From Adiantum capillus-veneris (Eukaryota; Streptophyta; Polypodiopsida; Polypodiales; Pteridaceae), in the NCBI GenBank assembly GCA_014529385.2, contig CM043963.1:76870412-76934411 (forward strand): DNA of 64,000 nt, in the 5' to 3' direction. The position numbers and the translations under genes are program-made. Below the pieces are notes generated by a model. It searched no databases and was not told the DNA's origin. It saw only the letters and a list, made by a program, of their open reading frames with translations. Of the stretch, positions 32,805-46,382 are shown in pieces. Each line of letters opens with the position of its first letter. Within the stretch, counting starts at the first letter, position 1.

Positions 32805-35800
32805 ACTTTCCCATGGTTTATCAGGAATAGGTAGTGGTTGCAATAACCCTGGTGCCTTTTGCCTGTCAAACTTGACCTTCTGGCAAATTAGGCAGTCTCG
32901 CACAAAGGCATCCACATCTCTTCTCACTGTAGGCCAGTAGAAGAATTTCTCAACCGCTTTAATTGTAGCATCGATACCACGATGCCCTGCATACGGTGGG
33001 ACATGACTCTCTTCCATAACTTTGTGTCGCAATGGCTTTGTGACACACAATCTGCCATGCATCATCATGAACCCATCTTTGAGAAGATAGTGTTCATGAC
33101 GTTGTCCATCCATTAGCTGCTCGAAGACCCTTGCAAAATCTTCATCATTTGCATATTGTTCTCTCATATCATCAAGTTCATGATGATAAGGAATTGACAC
33201 AGCTGAAATTTGTGGCTTCCTTGACAAGGCATCAGCGACAACGTTCTTCTTGCCTTCCACATGCACAATCTGAAAATGGAACATGGACAAGATATTTGCC
33301 CATCGCATATGCTTCTCAAATAACTTTGTCTGTGTCAAGAAGTATCGCAAGGTCTGATGGTCCGTTTGGACAACGAAATCTGCACCTAGCGGGTAGTGTT
33401 TCCAACTTAAGAGCGCATGAATCACAACCAGTAACTCTTTCTCATAGACCTTCATGGTCATCTCTGGCCCTTGCAAAATTCTGCTCTCATAGGCTACTAC
33501 CCTGCCATCTTGCATTAGCACTGCACCAATGCTACTACCACAGGCGTCACACTGGACCACAAATGACTTCCTAAGATCTGGCAACACAATGACTGGATCT
33601 GAAGTCATCTTTTCCTTTAAGAGATTAAAAGCTGAAATCTCTTTCTGTGTCCATCTAAAGGTGACTGCCTTCTTTTGAAGAGCATGTAAAGGTGAAGCAA
33701 TCTCAGCGAAATTTCAGATAAACCTTCTGTAATAGGAGCATAGTCCCAAGAAGCTTCGGACATCGTGCACCGTCTTCAAATCTGGCCATGACTTGATCGC
33801 TTCAACTTTAGCAGGATCCATTCTGACACCATCCTTTGAGACAATGTGTCCGAGAAAATGAATCTCTTCCAAAAAAAATTCACTTTTCTTTGCATTGATG
33901 AGCAACTTATGACTGCGTAGCTCTTTGAACACAATGGCCAAGTGATGCCTATGCTCCTCTTCATTCTTTGAGTAGACTTATCATGTCATCAAAGAATGTA
34001 CCAACAAACTGCTGGTGTGGACGGAAAATTCTGTCCATCATCCTATTGAACGTAGCAGGAGCATTTGTGAGACCAAAGGGCATCACTAAAAATTCGTAAA
34101 GGCCAAACGTTGTTCTAAAAGCAGTCTTGTGCACATCCTCTGATCTAATGCGGATCTGATGGTACCCACTCTTTAGATCTATCCTGCTAAACATAGCTGC
34201 TCCTTCTAATTTGTCCAGAATGTCATCAATTCTAGGTATAGGGAACCTATTCTTGATGGTATTCTTGTTCAGTGCACGGTAGTCGATGCACATACGCCAT
34301 GAGCCATCCTTTTTCTGCACCAACAACTCTGGAGAACAGAATGGGGATGAACTGGGCTGAATCAGCCCCTTTTCTAACAGCTCCTGTACTTGGCCCATTA
34401 TCTCTTTCTGCTGAGCCGCACTAACCCTGTACGGAGGCTTATTTGGTGGGCTACTGCCTGGCACCAAATCTATCGCATGGTCCTCGGGTCTCTCTGGCGG
34501 TAATTGAGACGGTAATGAATCGGAAAAACAGTCACTATACTGTTGTAAAAACATTGACCTTTCTTTATCTAGCACAGATAAATTTGATTCATCACAATCT
34601 GACACTTCACTTGCAAAAACTAAGTACGCAGAAAGATGCTTTTTCATTACAGAAGTAATAGCAGAAGCTGATACAGTGGGAATAGACTCCCCTTTAAGCT
34701 TTACATCCAAAATGTGAGTCTTTCCCCTGCTCTGTACAGTGATCTTTTTGTTGTAGGCATCCATGATTCCCTGTACACGAAATAGCCAAGGAATACCTAA
34801 CAACACATCACATCCGTCCAGTGGTATGATGTAAAATTCTTCAACATCTACATAGGACTGGATATGTAGGCGCAACTTTCCGATAATGGGTGTCACAGCC
34901 TCTGTATGGCCAAGACATGCCAAACCTGCCTCTGCTGTATACCCCATCTCCTCAGGTCTGATTCCCAACTTTGAAGCCAATTCTGGGGAAATGAAGTTGG
35001 CTTTGGCACCTGGATCAAAGAAGATAAGAACTGTTTGATCCCTGACCTTTCCCCATGCTCTGCAAAGCTCACTTGCATCTGAATTTGGCTTGTCGCCCAC
35101 AATATCTGGCACTAGACCAGCCATGGGCTTCTTTCCTTTCTTGTCCTCCTTGTCTTCAGAATCAGCTGGCCTTTTCTTTGTAGGACAATTGTAAGCAATG
35201 TGGCCAGGCTGCTCACAGATGAAGCATTTGTTCTCTGACCTCAGGACCTTCTTTTGCTCTTCCGACTTGCGGGGAAAACGTCTTTTCCATGTCTTTGCAG
35301 GTCCCTTTTCTGATTCAGCCGTAGCTTTGCCTTTCCCCGCATTGGCTGGCTCCTGAGTCCCTTTAGGAACCTCATTGGAAACGTGCTTCTTCGCTGAATT
35401 TTTCTTGGCTGATCCTTTCTTGACGCAAGTATTGAATTCAAAATCTTCTCCCTTGAGCAAACCATTGTCAGTGTTTGCTACCTCGATGAGCTGCGTCAAA
35501 GTAGTGACTTTGGTCTTCGCACAGTACTTTCTCAATCCTTTGGGTAGGCCACAACAGTATTTTTCAATCTGTTCTGTCAATGGCACAAACCTATAGGAAG
35601 TTACTGGAAGTAGAGCTTTCCAAAACTTCCGATTGTAGTCATCCACATTCTTGCAAGTGGCAGCATTAAGCTGGTGCCATTCTGTCATGACATCTGCTTC
35701 AAAATCATCAGATAGCCATGCTGCTGCAAAAATCTGCTTGAAATAAATCCATGTGGACGGAGCTTGCCCTTCAAGCAATAAAGTTGTCCACCATTGTCCC

Positions 35801-36783
35801 GCATTCCCTGTCAAGAAACTGGCTGCCTTGCGGACCTTTGAAGCCTCTGTAAAGTTTCCCCCTGCATAGGCCTTGTCAAACTGCTGGAGGAATGAGAGAG
35901 CCTTCTTCCTGTCATCAAACCCTGTAAAGGTCGTGAATGTCATACCTTTGCCACCTTCTTTGTATGGAGTTGGCCTCTCCAGCGGCGTTAAATTGTCATA
36001 TGGAAGTGACTGAAACATGGGAACACTGTTAGGGTTCATTTGTGTTCCCTGACCGCAATTAAGTTGACCTGGAAATGCCATATTTGGCTGCTGATTTGTA
36101 ATTCCAGCCATACCAAAATTTGCCTGTGGCATCCCAAATTGGCCCTGACTGCTTTGAAACCCTGGTAGCATGCCTGTGACACCATACATGGGGTTAGGCA
36201 TCATTGTTTGAGCACCCCCGAACACTGTTCATGGCGTGTAAAACTGATTTCCAGGTGCATGACCAGCCATGCTTTGGAATACCGATCCACCTCCAAAATA
36301 GCCAGGGTGTACTGAAGGTGGTGGGAAGACTTGTTGCATAGCCTGTAGGTTGCTTCCCTGCCCATTAGAACCAGCTATAGGCTGCTGAAAAGTGGATGGC
36401 TGAACTGGTACAGCTTGAAAGACTGGCATCTCAGTCACCTGTTCTTGCACCTTAGGCACAGGTTGTGGAGATTGCATGTTCTCCGTCAAGTGTACAGGTG
36501 TTTCCATCGACTCTGCAGTATGAATCACCTATGTTCGAGCCTTAACAGGCTTTTGAATATGATCCAGTGACCCAACTTGCTGAGACGGAAGAGAAGGTTG
36601 CAGAAAGGCTAAAAACCTTGGGTTCTGCATTACTTGTGTGAACATAGCCACAACAATAGCCAACTGGGTCCTGGATATATCATCATCCGTCTGTGGTGGT
36701 CTTGAAGACTCACCTACTTCATGTGTCTATTGACCCTGTAAAGAAGAAACCTCTTCAGTCACATCATCTGGTCTGTCATCCAT
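32805..36783 (-). pseudogene. Ty3/gypsy gag-pol, minus strand, truncated in integrase
   Basis: From ATG 36783 (MDDRPDDVTEEV) one frame runs through gag to 33961 with three in-frame stops (one near 36729, then 36529-36531 and 36229-36231). Visible: a gag core, zinc knuckle [14 protein letters not shown] (~35240-35200), protease [11 protein letters not shown] (~35020-34990), reverse transcriptase with [34 protein letters not shown] and the FFDD active site (~33990; YxDD in most relatives). A one-base frame change near 33975 leads to the rest of RT ([10 protein letters not shown]), a TGA at 33714-33716, RNase H (YEKELLVVIHAL, TDHQTLRYFL, VADALSR) and the H2C2 integrase finger (HRGIDATIKAVEKFFYWP, CLICQK). 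It ends abruptly at the edge of duplication copy A, before the integrase core. Confidence 0.9.
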
Positions 36784-36839
36784 AATTGCAATTCCCTGTG
36801 TCTGGTCTATGATCCCATGTGTCTTCAAGCCCAAACTGA

Positions 36840-38100
36840 CCAAGGCTCACTTCTATGGGAAAAAGTGATTTAATCCCGGCAATGGAACCATGAAACCGGC
36901 CTGTACTTTCAAAAAGGACGGTAGACTTTAGACTTAAACCTTATTTGCTTTCACCCATTTAATTTGTCGCCCACTTTACCTGTACTTTCAAGACACAACA
37001 AAGGGAAGAGGGATACAGGCTGCTAGATTGCACCTGTATGAGTAGACCGACACCAGATTGGCCCCTAACTAAGGCGCCCCTTTCGGTATTTCTTTATTGT
37101 TTAAGAGAGGGAATAAACGTTGTGGTTCCCTAAAAGCTGCCCCGCACAAGCTTGGCTGAATTTCAACTGTTCCGGCCCGATTTCGACAGCATAACTGTAC
37201 TAGGACACTTCACAGTCAGTATTCCCACGCATTGACTGACTTTACCGACGCATACGGGCACTTTGCAAAACCTGGCGAGAATCTGCAGCACGCTGAATTC
37301 TCGGTTTTTAGCCCCGAAAATGCGCCAGATCACCTGTACAGCGGTCCCCTCGCGTCCCCGAACCTCCTGGGGGTATTAGGGACCGTTTAGGGCCAAAACC
37401 CTTAACCTGCAAAAATACACAGCAGGCTGTAATTTACTGTTTCGGGCTCCGTTTCGCATGCCGATCGCATCCGTAGCAAGTCCTCGAGCTCCCGCACCTG
37501 TAGGGCTACTTGCCCTTTGAATTGGAGGAGATTTCTAGCGTGAAACCTCTCCGAATTCACCTTTACCTGCGGGGGATTAGCCGCTAGCTAATCCAGTACC
37601 TGTGCAAGAGACTCTTGCCTCGGCAATCGCGCATGAACCCACACAACTGTACATTGGTCAATTGAAAAGCCCACTAGAGGGGCATAACATACTGCCATAG
37701 GGGAGAGAGAGGGCAGTGCGTAGTGTGTAGGGCATCACTCCTGGCACCGCACTATACATAGGAGGGAAAGGAAGCACTCCATAGCTCTTAACCTGTGACA
37801 AAAATCTGCAAATGAGCCTCTTCCCCCTTCAAATTCAGCGCCACCTTCTCTTGCATGAGGAAAGTGCACAGAAATGTGCCACTTGGCACATTTACAAGTC
37901 ATTTCCCGTTTCGGGGTTGCCGCCTAAAAATCTCCCAACCGGTTGCCCAGTTGACTTCACGGCAGAGTAAGAAAATGTTCCCCTTATCATTCCGGAGGTA
38001 ATGACGCAAACACATTTTCAAGTCCCAAAATAGCAGTTCCCTAAATTTTAGGAGATGCTACCATTGTATCTTTCTAGGTCATCTGACCCCCTTTGTACAC
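36840..38100 (-). repeat. LTR and leader of the minus-strand gypsy half
   Basis: Matches, in reverse complement, the plus-strand LTR at 40660-42578 (for example AAATTTTAGG, GAGGTAATGACGC, CGGGGGATTAGCCGCTAGC). No ORF. ACCTGTA/ACCTGC recurs about nine times. The point where the LTR gives way to the leader is not evident, and no initiator-Met primer-binding sequence is visible. Homology to the other copy ends near 38095. Confidence 0.65.
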
Positions 38101-38611
38101 TGTAGCCACACCCAGAACTGAAATGTAGCCTCTGTAGCAAAGGATTCCACTTTGGCTAGTCAATGACCCCACTTTGGCTAACCATAGTCCTTGTCCAACC
38201 TTAGTGCTCTCTTGCCCTCAGGCCTGGACTCCCTCTGAACAGTTCCAGACTAGCTATGCAATGCAGGGTAGTTAGATTTCCTGAGGGGTGTTTCCAAAAA
38301 GTGAAAGTAAATAAATAATAAGAAAGAAATCAACAAAAAGGATAGATAGTAGTCACACGCTGGTGACATAGACCACTCTCGCCGACGAGAGTGGGGCCTT
38401 CGGAGGAGGGTTTTACAACGTCTCTGGTGTCGTATCTCTCTTCTCTCTCTATCTCTCAGTCTCATACACTTGCACGCACAGTGTCCCTTCACTTTGTTTG
38501 TGATCATAGCACTTTCCATTAAGAACAAAAGGCTCTCCCTTCCATAAGAACAAAAGGAACCTTGAGCACAGTTCGGAGCACTCATCTTGAGCAAAGAGCA
38601 GACAATCATTC
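38101..38611. other. Sequence between the two opposed gypsy halves
   Basis: No domain recognised; may include the start of the minus-strand LTR. GTTAAGAACAAAAGG-like phrases occur twice near 38520-38550, and a short inverted pair (CTCTCGCC GACGAGAG) near 38377-38392. Confidence 0.4.
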
Positions 38612-40112
38612 CGCTGCTGATGAAGATTTTGCAAGGATCTTTGAACGGTTATAAGAGGGGCAACAACACGAGCACAACCACCTCAGAGACAGTTTTATGA
38701 TGATGCATGGCAGACTTTGTGTCATTAGGCCACTACGACATAAGGTCATGGAAGAGAGTCATGTCCCACCATATGCAGGGCATCGTGGCATTGATGCAAC
38801 AGTTAAAGCGGTAGAGACATTCTTCTATTGGCCTACCTTCAGGAGAGATGTGAATGCCTTTGTGCGAGCATGCATAGTTTGCCAAAAGGTCAAAGTTTGA
38901 CAGGCAAAAGGCACCAAGGTTGTTACAACCACTGCCAATTCCAGATAAGCCATGGGAAAGCATTGCTATGGACTTTATCTTTGATCTTCCAAGGACGCCA
39001 ACAGGGAATGAGGATATATGGACCAATATCTGCAGGTTCAGCAAGCAGGCCCATTTTATCCCTGTCAGGAAGAAGATAAAATCTGATCAGATGGCACGCT
39101 TGTTCATGTACAATGTGTTTAAGTACCATGGTATGCCACAATCGATTATCAGTGATCGTGATCCTCGCATGACCAGTTTGTTCTGGAGAGGATTGTTTGA
39201 GAACATGGACACTACGCTCAAGTTCTCGTCTTCGTTTCATCCACAAACTGATGGACAGTCAGAAGAGGCTAATTCTACTGTCTTGGATCTACTGAAATGT
39301 TATATGTCAGATAATAAGGGCAAGTGGGAACAATATTTGCCTATGCTTGAGTATGCATACAATAATACGGTGCATTCGTCTACTGGCAAAGCACCTTTTG
39401 AGATTGTTGAAGGCGGCAAAAAGGTTCCTCCCATTCTGCATACAAAGGACAAGATCTTTGAGGCATATCGATATGTTGAGAACATGGATGAGATGTATAA
39501 GAAGATTAAAGTTGCCTTGGACAAGACTCAAGCAAAGCAGAAAAAGGTTGTTGATCGTCACCGTTGTGAATTGCTGTTATCACCTGGTGATTGGGTTCTT
39601 TAAGGTTCGAAATGGCAAGGTTAAAGAAGATGAAGGGCAAGGAACGGCTGTTTCCTAAGCTCAGCATACGTTACTATGGGCCTTTTCAAGTGCTTGACAA
39701 GATCAGCAATGTGGCTTACAAGCTGAAATTGCCTGATGCATGGAAGATTCATAATGCGTTTCACCTGAGTCTTCTAAGACCCTTCGTGGGTGATGTGCCA
39801 GAAGATATGCCAGATGAAGATCAACTAGAAGTTGAGGAACTTGATGAGATCCTGGTACCTGAGCAAGTTTTGGCATATAAGGACAGAAAAGTTAAAGGAC
39901 AAGTTGCAAGACGCTATTTGGTGAAGTTCAAGAACTATCCGCCTATGGATGCAAAGTGGATGGAAGAGCATGAATTGTCAGAGTCACCAAATGTATTGCG
40001 GCTTTACCTTGAAGCCTTTGGGTTACAGCCTACTTATGCCCCAACCCAACGTGTGCAAAGGAGGGGTAATGATAGAGCTAGTACATCAAATGTACATATG
40101 AATTCAGTGTAA
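38612..40112 (+). pseudogene. Ty3/gypsy integrase and chromodomain, plus strand
   Basis: Starts within the region just before integrase (DEDFARIFERL near 38622-38653, then a stop) and overlaps in homology with the end of the minus-strand half. H2C2 finger: HRGIDATVKAVETFFYWP ... CIVCQK. After a frame change at about 38895 the core follows with MDFIFDLP, ISDRDPRMTS and GQSEEANSTV, giving the D, D and E residues. A second frame change near 39600 leads to the GPFQVLDKISNVAYKLKL linker and a chromodomain (EQVLAYKDRKVKGQ, RRYLVKFKNYP, KWMEEHEL). The stop is at 40112. Only two frameshifts and one stop, so this half is young. It is the same family as the minus half at 32805-36783. Confidence 0.9.
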
Positions 40113-40270
40113 TAGATGGAAATGACAAAAGTATGAAGGCCTCATTAAGTCATTTGTATCTATGTGTTAAGACCTTTCTTGCGGATACATGCGATGATAA
40201 AAGAGTGTTAATAGCACAAGATCATCAGCGGCGTGTATTTATGGTATGCAATCGAGGACGTTTGCGATTT

Positions 40271-42578
40271 CAAGAGGGGGGTATGTCACGGGGACGTGGC
40301 AATTGTTAACTATGTCACAAGGACGTGGCAACTCCTAACTTTAGTTGTTGGTTTCTTTCCAATGGGTTTTGTTTTATTTTTGAGACCCTCTTCTTGAAGT
40401 ACCAAACGGTCGGACATTGTATGGCCAATGTGAACGGTAGGTTCACCCGCAGACGGATAGTGGTCGGCACTGGAATTCGTATGGTAAGAGGATTTCTAAG
40501 CTCAGAGCAAGATCATATAGGTCCCCCCAGTCGCACTTAGCAAGTTGGTGGTAGGAAGTGAACTCAATAAAGGGCTAAAGTCAAGGTGTGACTACTGACA
40601 GAAAGTATCCAACAGTTGGGCCACATTGCACTTTTGGATGCGGTCCCAATGAGGATAGATGGTCAGATGACCACAAGGAGCCCAACGGAATCATTTCCTA
40701 AAATTTAGGGAACTACTATTTTGGGCCATGAAATGTGTTCGCGTCATTACCTCCGGTATGACTAGGGAAACATTTTACAGCTCTGCCGCGGAGTCAACTG
40801 GGCGACCAATCGGGAGATTTTTAAGCAGCGAACCCGAAACGGGAAAATGCTTGTAAATGCGCCGAGTGGCACACTTTGGTGCACTTTCCTCATGCAAGAA
40901 GAGTTGGCGTTGAATTTGATGCTGGGAGAGGCCTCATTTTCTCTCTGCCCACAACATAGTTACCCGGAACGCGGAACGGGAACGGCGACGGGATCCCCGC
41001 GGAACGGGGGAACGGCTAGGGGTTCGGAACGGGAACGGCGCGGAACGGGAGGTATAAAAAACACCCAAATAGTGCATTTTTTAGCTTCTTGTGTTTAAAT
41101 ACAAGGAGTATTAGAGTGCTTTGACTCTAATACTCACAAAAAACTCGTTTTGAAGACCATTCAATCTTGCTATGACTAGATGATGTGAGAGAGAGAGAGA
41201 GAGGGAGAGAGACTCGAGAGAGTGAGAGGGAGAGGGAGAGATTTGAGAGAGTGGGAGGGAGAGGAAGAGAGCTTGAAGGCTTAAAGCCTTGAGCCTTGAG
41301 AGAGTGAGTCTTGAGAGGGAGAGATCTTGAGAGTGTGAGAGGGAGAGAGCTTGAGCCTTGAGGATTAGCTTGTGGAGAGAAAGGGGGAGGGGGGTGCATT
41401 TTATGAGTCCTTGAGGCTTGCACACTTCAAAAAGAAGCCCAAACATTTACTTCAATTTTTTCAATTTTTGCCAAATTTGTTTGTAGCCGTTGGCCGTTCC
41501 AGGGGCATTCCGGAACGTTTTGGGGGCGTTCGGAACGTTCAGGAACGGCCGTTCCGGTTTGCACTGGCCACCTGAAACGTCAAACGTTTCGGGACGTTTC
41601 GGAAAGTTCGGGAAGGGAACGGCCGCCCCGGAACGCCGGAACGGGGGCTAGGGGGCGTTCCCCGGTAACTATGGCCCACAGGTTAAGAGCTATGGAGTGC
41701 TTCCTTTCCCCCTTATGTACAGTGCGGTGCCAGGAGTGATACCCTGCACGCTACGCACTGCTCTCTCTCTCCCCTACGAGTAGTATGTTATGCCCCACTA
41801 GTGGGCTTTTCATTTGACCAATGTACAGTTATGTGGGTTCATGCGCAATTACCGAGGCAAGAGCCTCTTGCACAGGTACTGTATTAGCTAGCGGCTAATC
41901 CCCCGCAGGTACAGGTGAATTCGGAGAGGTTTCACGTCAAAAATCTCGTCCGATTCAAAGGGCAAGTAGCCCTACAAGTGCGGGAGCTCGAGGTCTTGCT
42001 ACAGATGCGACCGGCACGCGAAACAGAGCCCAAAACAGGGAATTACAGCCTGCTGTGTATTTTTTGCAGGTTTAGGGTTTCGGCCCTAAACGGACCCTAA
42101 CACCCCCAGGAGGTTCGGGGACGCGAGGGGACCGCGATGTACAGGTGAACTGGTGCATTTTTGGGGCAGAAAACAGAGAATTCAGCATGCTGCAGATTCT
42201 CGCCAGGTTTTGAAAAGTGTCCGTATGCGTCGGGAAAGTCACCTATTGCGTGGGGATACTGACTGTGAAGCGTCCTAGTACAGTTATGCTGCCGAAATCG
42301 GGCCAGAACAGGTGTTTCTTAGCCTAGATTGTGCGGGGCAGCTCGTAGGAGATCACAGGTTTTATTCCCTCTGTTAAAGAATAAATAAATACCGGAAGGG
42401 CCGCCAATTTTGGGGCCTACAGGTTGTCGATGTCTGCTCGAAGCATTCTAGCTTCCGAGCCGTGTGTGTACTTAGGTGTTAATTCCCCGTTACAGGTTAC
42501 CTTCGCAAAATACTCTGTGTGTCTAAAGTAAAGAATTTCGGGTGAAAGCCAACTCTTACCGCCCCACGGGCCGGTTTC
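40271..42578 (+). repeat. Gypsy 3' LTR with polypurine tract
   Basis: CAAGAGGGGGGTA (40271-40283) precedes TGTCACGGGG, the LTR start at 40284; a second TGTCACAAGGACGTGG lies 28 bp on. The LTR carries a 720-bp insertion (40954-41673). Its body matches the minus-strand LTR in reverse complement and keeps the repeated ACAGGT motif (for example TACAGGTGAA). Similarity to the other copy ends at GGCCGGTTTC (42569-42578), after which PPR-derived sequence begins, so the outer end is truncated. Confidence 0.7.
40954..41673. mobile_element. 720-bp GGAACG-rich element in a gypsy LTR
   Basis: Ends CATAGTTACC ... GGTAACTATG (10-bp inverted repeat, then looser GGAACGC pairing) flanked by GCCCACA at 40947-40953 and 41674-41680. 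Both flanks inside the ends are dense in GGAACG/CGTTCC and GGGAACGG on opposite strands, giving strong pairing potential between ends. The centre is AT-richer, with a purine tract of GAGAGA/GGGAGAG repeats (41190-41380). No transposase. The 7-bp direct duplication does not settle the superfamily. Confidence 0.75.
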
Positions 42579-43193
42579 AAAGACACCCTGGCTTTGCATC
42601 AACTGAAAACAACCCAAAGCATATGAGATTGCACCTGGAGAGACACCCTCGCTTCGCATCCACTGCTGCAAAAAGCCACATTTCGACATATCCTACAATC
42701 CATTAGGAAGCGAATGGGGTGTAGGAGGGTCCCTTTATTTGCCATGAGCTTATGGAGGTGATTAACATTTTGACGAATAGGTGTACGCCATGTGTGCAAG
42801 AATGGTGGGTGTGTAAGATATGTGTAAGAGTGGTCAAAGGATGCACTCTTCCCTCCGAAAAGGTGGACAATTTTACGATTTTCGGCCTTCCATAACTCCT
42901 ACATATGATCTCCGATTTGAACGGAGATCATCGATCTGCAATCTACACGTTGAGCTCTTTCCATAGATATGCTACATGATATGGTTTTACCTGCTAGATT
43001 TTAAATTCCATTTTGCGGGAAAACTTTGAATTCAAATAAACTAGCCGTTTTGCCTGTATGAATTCAAGAGTTGTCCTTTCATTACTTTCTTAATACTAAA
43101 GGTTTGACTTCCTTAAATAAAGAGGCCCTCCTAGACCCCATTCTCTTCCTAATGCCATGCACTCCTTGTGTAGCCCGACGGCACGCTTGTGTA
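42579..43193. other. PPR fragment and LTR-like spacer left of duplication copy B
   Basis: Minus strand 42580-42700 encodes a PPR piece (SEGVSPGAISYALGCF). Bases 42850-43060 read like retroelement LTR sequence (CCATAACTCCTAC, CTCCGATTTGAACGGAG, itself an inverted repeat). 43150-43193 is again PPR-like and runs into copy B. Confidence 0.5.
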
Positions 43194-45790
43194 ATGCCGC
43201 ATGCCTTCAAGGTGCAAGTGTACGTGATTGCATTTGGAAAGATGACATCTCTCTGCATCTGCTGAAAACAACTCTTTTTCTTCCTGTCCCTGACCCTGTT
43301 GGACATATCCTGCAATCAAATGCACTTCATGAGACAATATGCACCTCGAGAGATGCCCTCGCTTCACATCAGCTGAAAACAACCGAGAGCATATGTGATT
43401 GCATTTGGAGAGACACCCTTGCTTCGCATCCACTGAAAAACGCCCAGAGCTCCTTAACCCTGCCCATCCCGCAAATCATTTGAAGAGATGACATCCTGGA
43501 GAGGAAGCTCCTCAAGTACTTTTTGCGCTTTATGAAGTGCACCACATTTGGCATACATGTCGACCAACACGACATTTTCTTTCAACAACCCCTTTTGGAC
43601 GTATCCAACAATCAATGCACTCCATGAGACAACATGCATCTTGGGAGACACCCTCACTTTGCATCAGCTAGTAACAGCCCAGAGCATATATGATTGCATC
43701 TGGAGAGACACCCTCCCTCTGCATTCACTAAAAAAATGCCACTTCTATACATATCCTGCAATCAATGCACTCCTTGCGTAACCCGGGGACACGCTTGTGT
43801 AATGCCACATGCTGTCAAGGTGCAAGTGTACGTGATTGTAGTTGGAGAGATGCCCTCTCTCTGCATCTGTTGGAAATAGCTCTCTCTCTCTTCCTGGCCC
43901 TGACCTTGGCCCTGTTGCACATATCCTATGATCAATGCACTCCATTAGACAACATGCATCTTGAGAGACACCCTCGCTTCACATCAGCTGAAAACAGCCG
44001 AGATCATATGTGGTTTCATCTGGAGAGACACCCTCGCTTCACATCCGTTGAAAAACGCCCATAACTACTTGACCCTCCCATCCCGCAATCATTCAATTTC
44101 AAGAGGAGACGACATCCCGGACAGGAATCTCCTCAAGTAATTTTTGCATTTTATGGAGTGCACCATATTTGGCATACATGTCAGTCAAGGCAGTGCCAAG
44201 CACGACGTCTTTCAACAACCCCTATTGGACATATCCTGCAATCAATGCACTCCATGAGACAACATGAATCTGAAGAGACACCCTCGCTTTGCATCAGATG
44301 AAAACAACCCACAGCTTATGTGATTGCATCTGGAGAGACATCCTCGCCTCGCATCCGCTTAAAAATGCCCAGAGCTCCTTTTCCATGAGACAACATGCAT
44401 CTGAAGGGGCGATGATAAATTTCGAGCAATGCTACCTATGTGGCAGCAACCATTGCCATTAAAAAGCTCAACATTTTTTAAATCAACGGCGACTGTTAGT
44501 GCCACGTAGGGAACTAGCGCTCGAAATTTAACCGCAGGTCATCTGAAGAGACACCCTCGCTTTGCATCAGCTGAAAACAGCCGAGAGCGTATGTGATTGC
44601 ATCTGGAGAACCATCCTCGCTTCGCATCCGCTGAAAAATTCCAAGAGCTCCTTTTCCCTTATCATTTCACAATCAATGCATTTCAAGAGACGACATCTCG
44701 GACAAGCAGCTCCTCAAGCACGTTTTGTGCTTTATGAAGTGTACCACATTTGGACATATCCTGCAATTCATGCACTCCTTGTGTAACCCGACCACATGCT
44801 TGTGTAATGCCATATGCCTTCAAGGTGCAATTGTACGTGATTGCATTTGCAGAAAGGCCCTCTCTCTACATCTGCTGAAAATAGCTCTTTTTCTTCTTGA
44901 CCTAACCCTGTTGGACATATCTTGCAATCAATGCACTCCATGAGTCAACATGCATCTGGAGAGACATCCTCGCTTCGCATCAGCTGAAAACAACCCTAAG
45001 CGTATGTGATTGTGTAATGCCACATGCCTTCAAGGCGCAATTGTAAGCGATCTCTTTTTCTTCTTGACCCTAACCCTATTGGACATATCTTGCAATCAAT
45101 GCACTCCATGAGACAACATGCATCTGGAGAGACACCCTGGCTTTGCATTAACTAACAACATCCAAGAGCGTATGTGATTGCATTTGGAGAGACACCCTTG
45201 CTTCGCATCCGCTACTACTAAAAGCCACATTTAAACATATTCTGCAATTCATGCAGTCCTTGTGTAACCCAACGACACGCTTGTGTAATGCCACATGGCT
45301 TCAAGGTGCAATTGTCCGTGATTGCATTTGGAAAGATGCCCTCTCTCTGCATCTGCTGAAAACAACTCTTTTTCTTCTTCACCCTTAGCCTGTTGGACAT
45401 ATCCTGCAATCAATGCAGTCCATGAGTCAACATGCATCTGGAGAGACACCCTCGCTTTGCATCCGCTAAAAACTGCCCATAGCTCCTTGGCCCTACCCAT
45501 CCCGCAATCATTGCATTTGAAGAGACGACATCCCAGACAGGAAGCACCTCAAGCACTTTTTGCGCTTTACGAAGTGCACCACATTTGGCATACATGTCGA
45601 CCAAGGGAGTGCCAAGCCTGATGTTTTGGTTCAACAACCCCTATTGGACATATTCTGCAATCAATGCACTCCATGAGACAACATGTATCTCGAGAGACAC
45701 CCTCGCTTTGCATCTGCTGAAAAACGCCCAGAGATCCTTGGTCCTGCCCATCCTGCAATCATTGCATTTCAAGAGACGACATCCCATTTA
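43194..45790 (-). pseudogene. Array of decayed PLS-type PPR units (copy B)
   Basis: Same unit series as copy A, with pieces CFQQMQRDVIFPNAITYTCT, SWSALIVGYVQKG and LVDMYAKCGALRKAQKVLEV in different frames, plus one extra block (45510-45785; LVDMYAKCGALRKAQ near 45610-45566). No continuous reading frame. Confidence 0.8.
44407..44539. mobile_element. 133-bp Mutator-like MITE in the PPR array (copy B)
   Basis: Same length, position and CATCTGAAG flanks as the element at 29390-29522, so the insertion happened before the segmental duplication. Confidence 0.75.
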
Positions 45791-45943
45791 GTGCAACGCA
45801 TACGGCTTTACCACTTGGATATCCTCGGCGACCTTTCAAAAAAGGCTCAATGTGACAGTGTTTTCGATGGCCACACACAAATTACCTACCCCAATGTCAC
45901 ATAGGCATAACTAAGCCAAGTTGCTAATCTCGACTTTCTTCCT

Positions 45944-46382
<439 letters not shown>

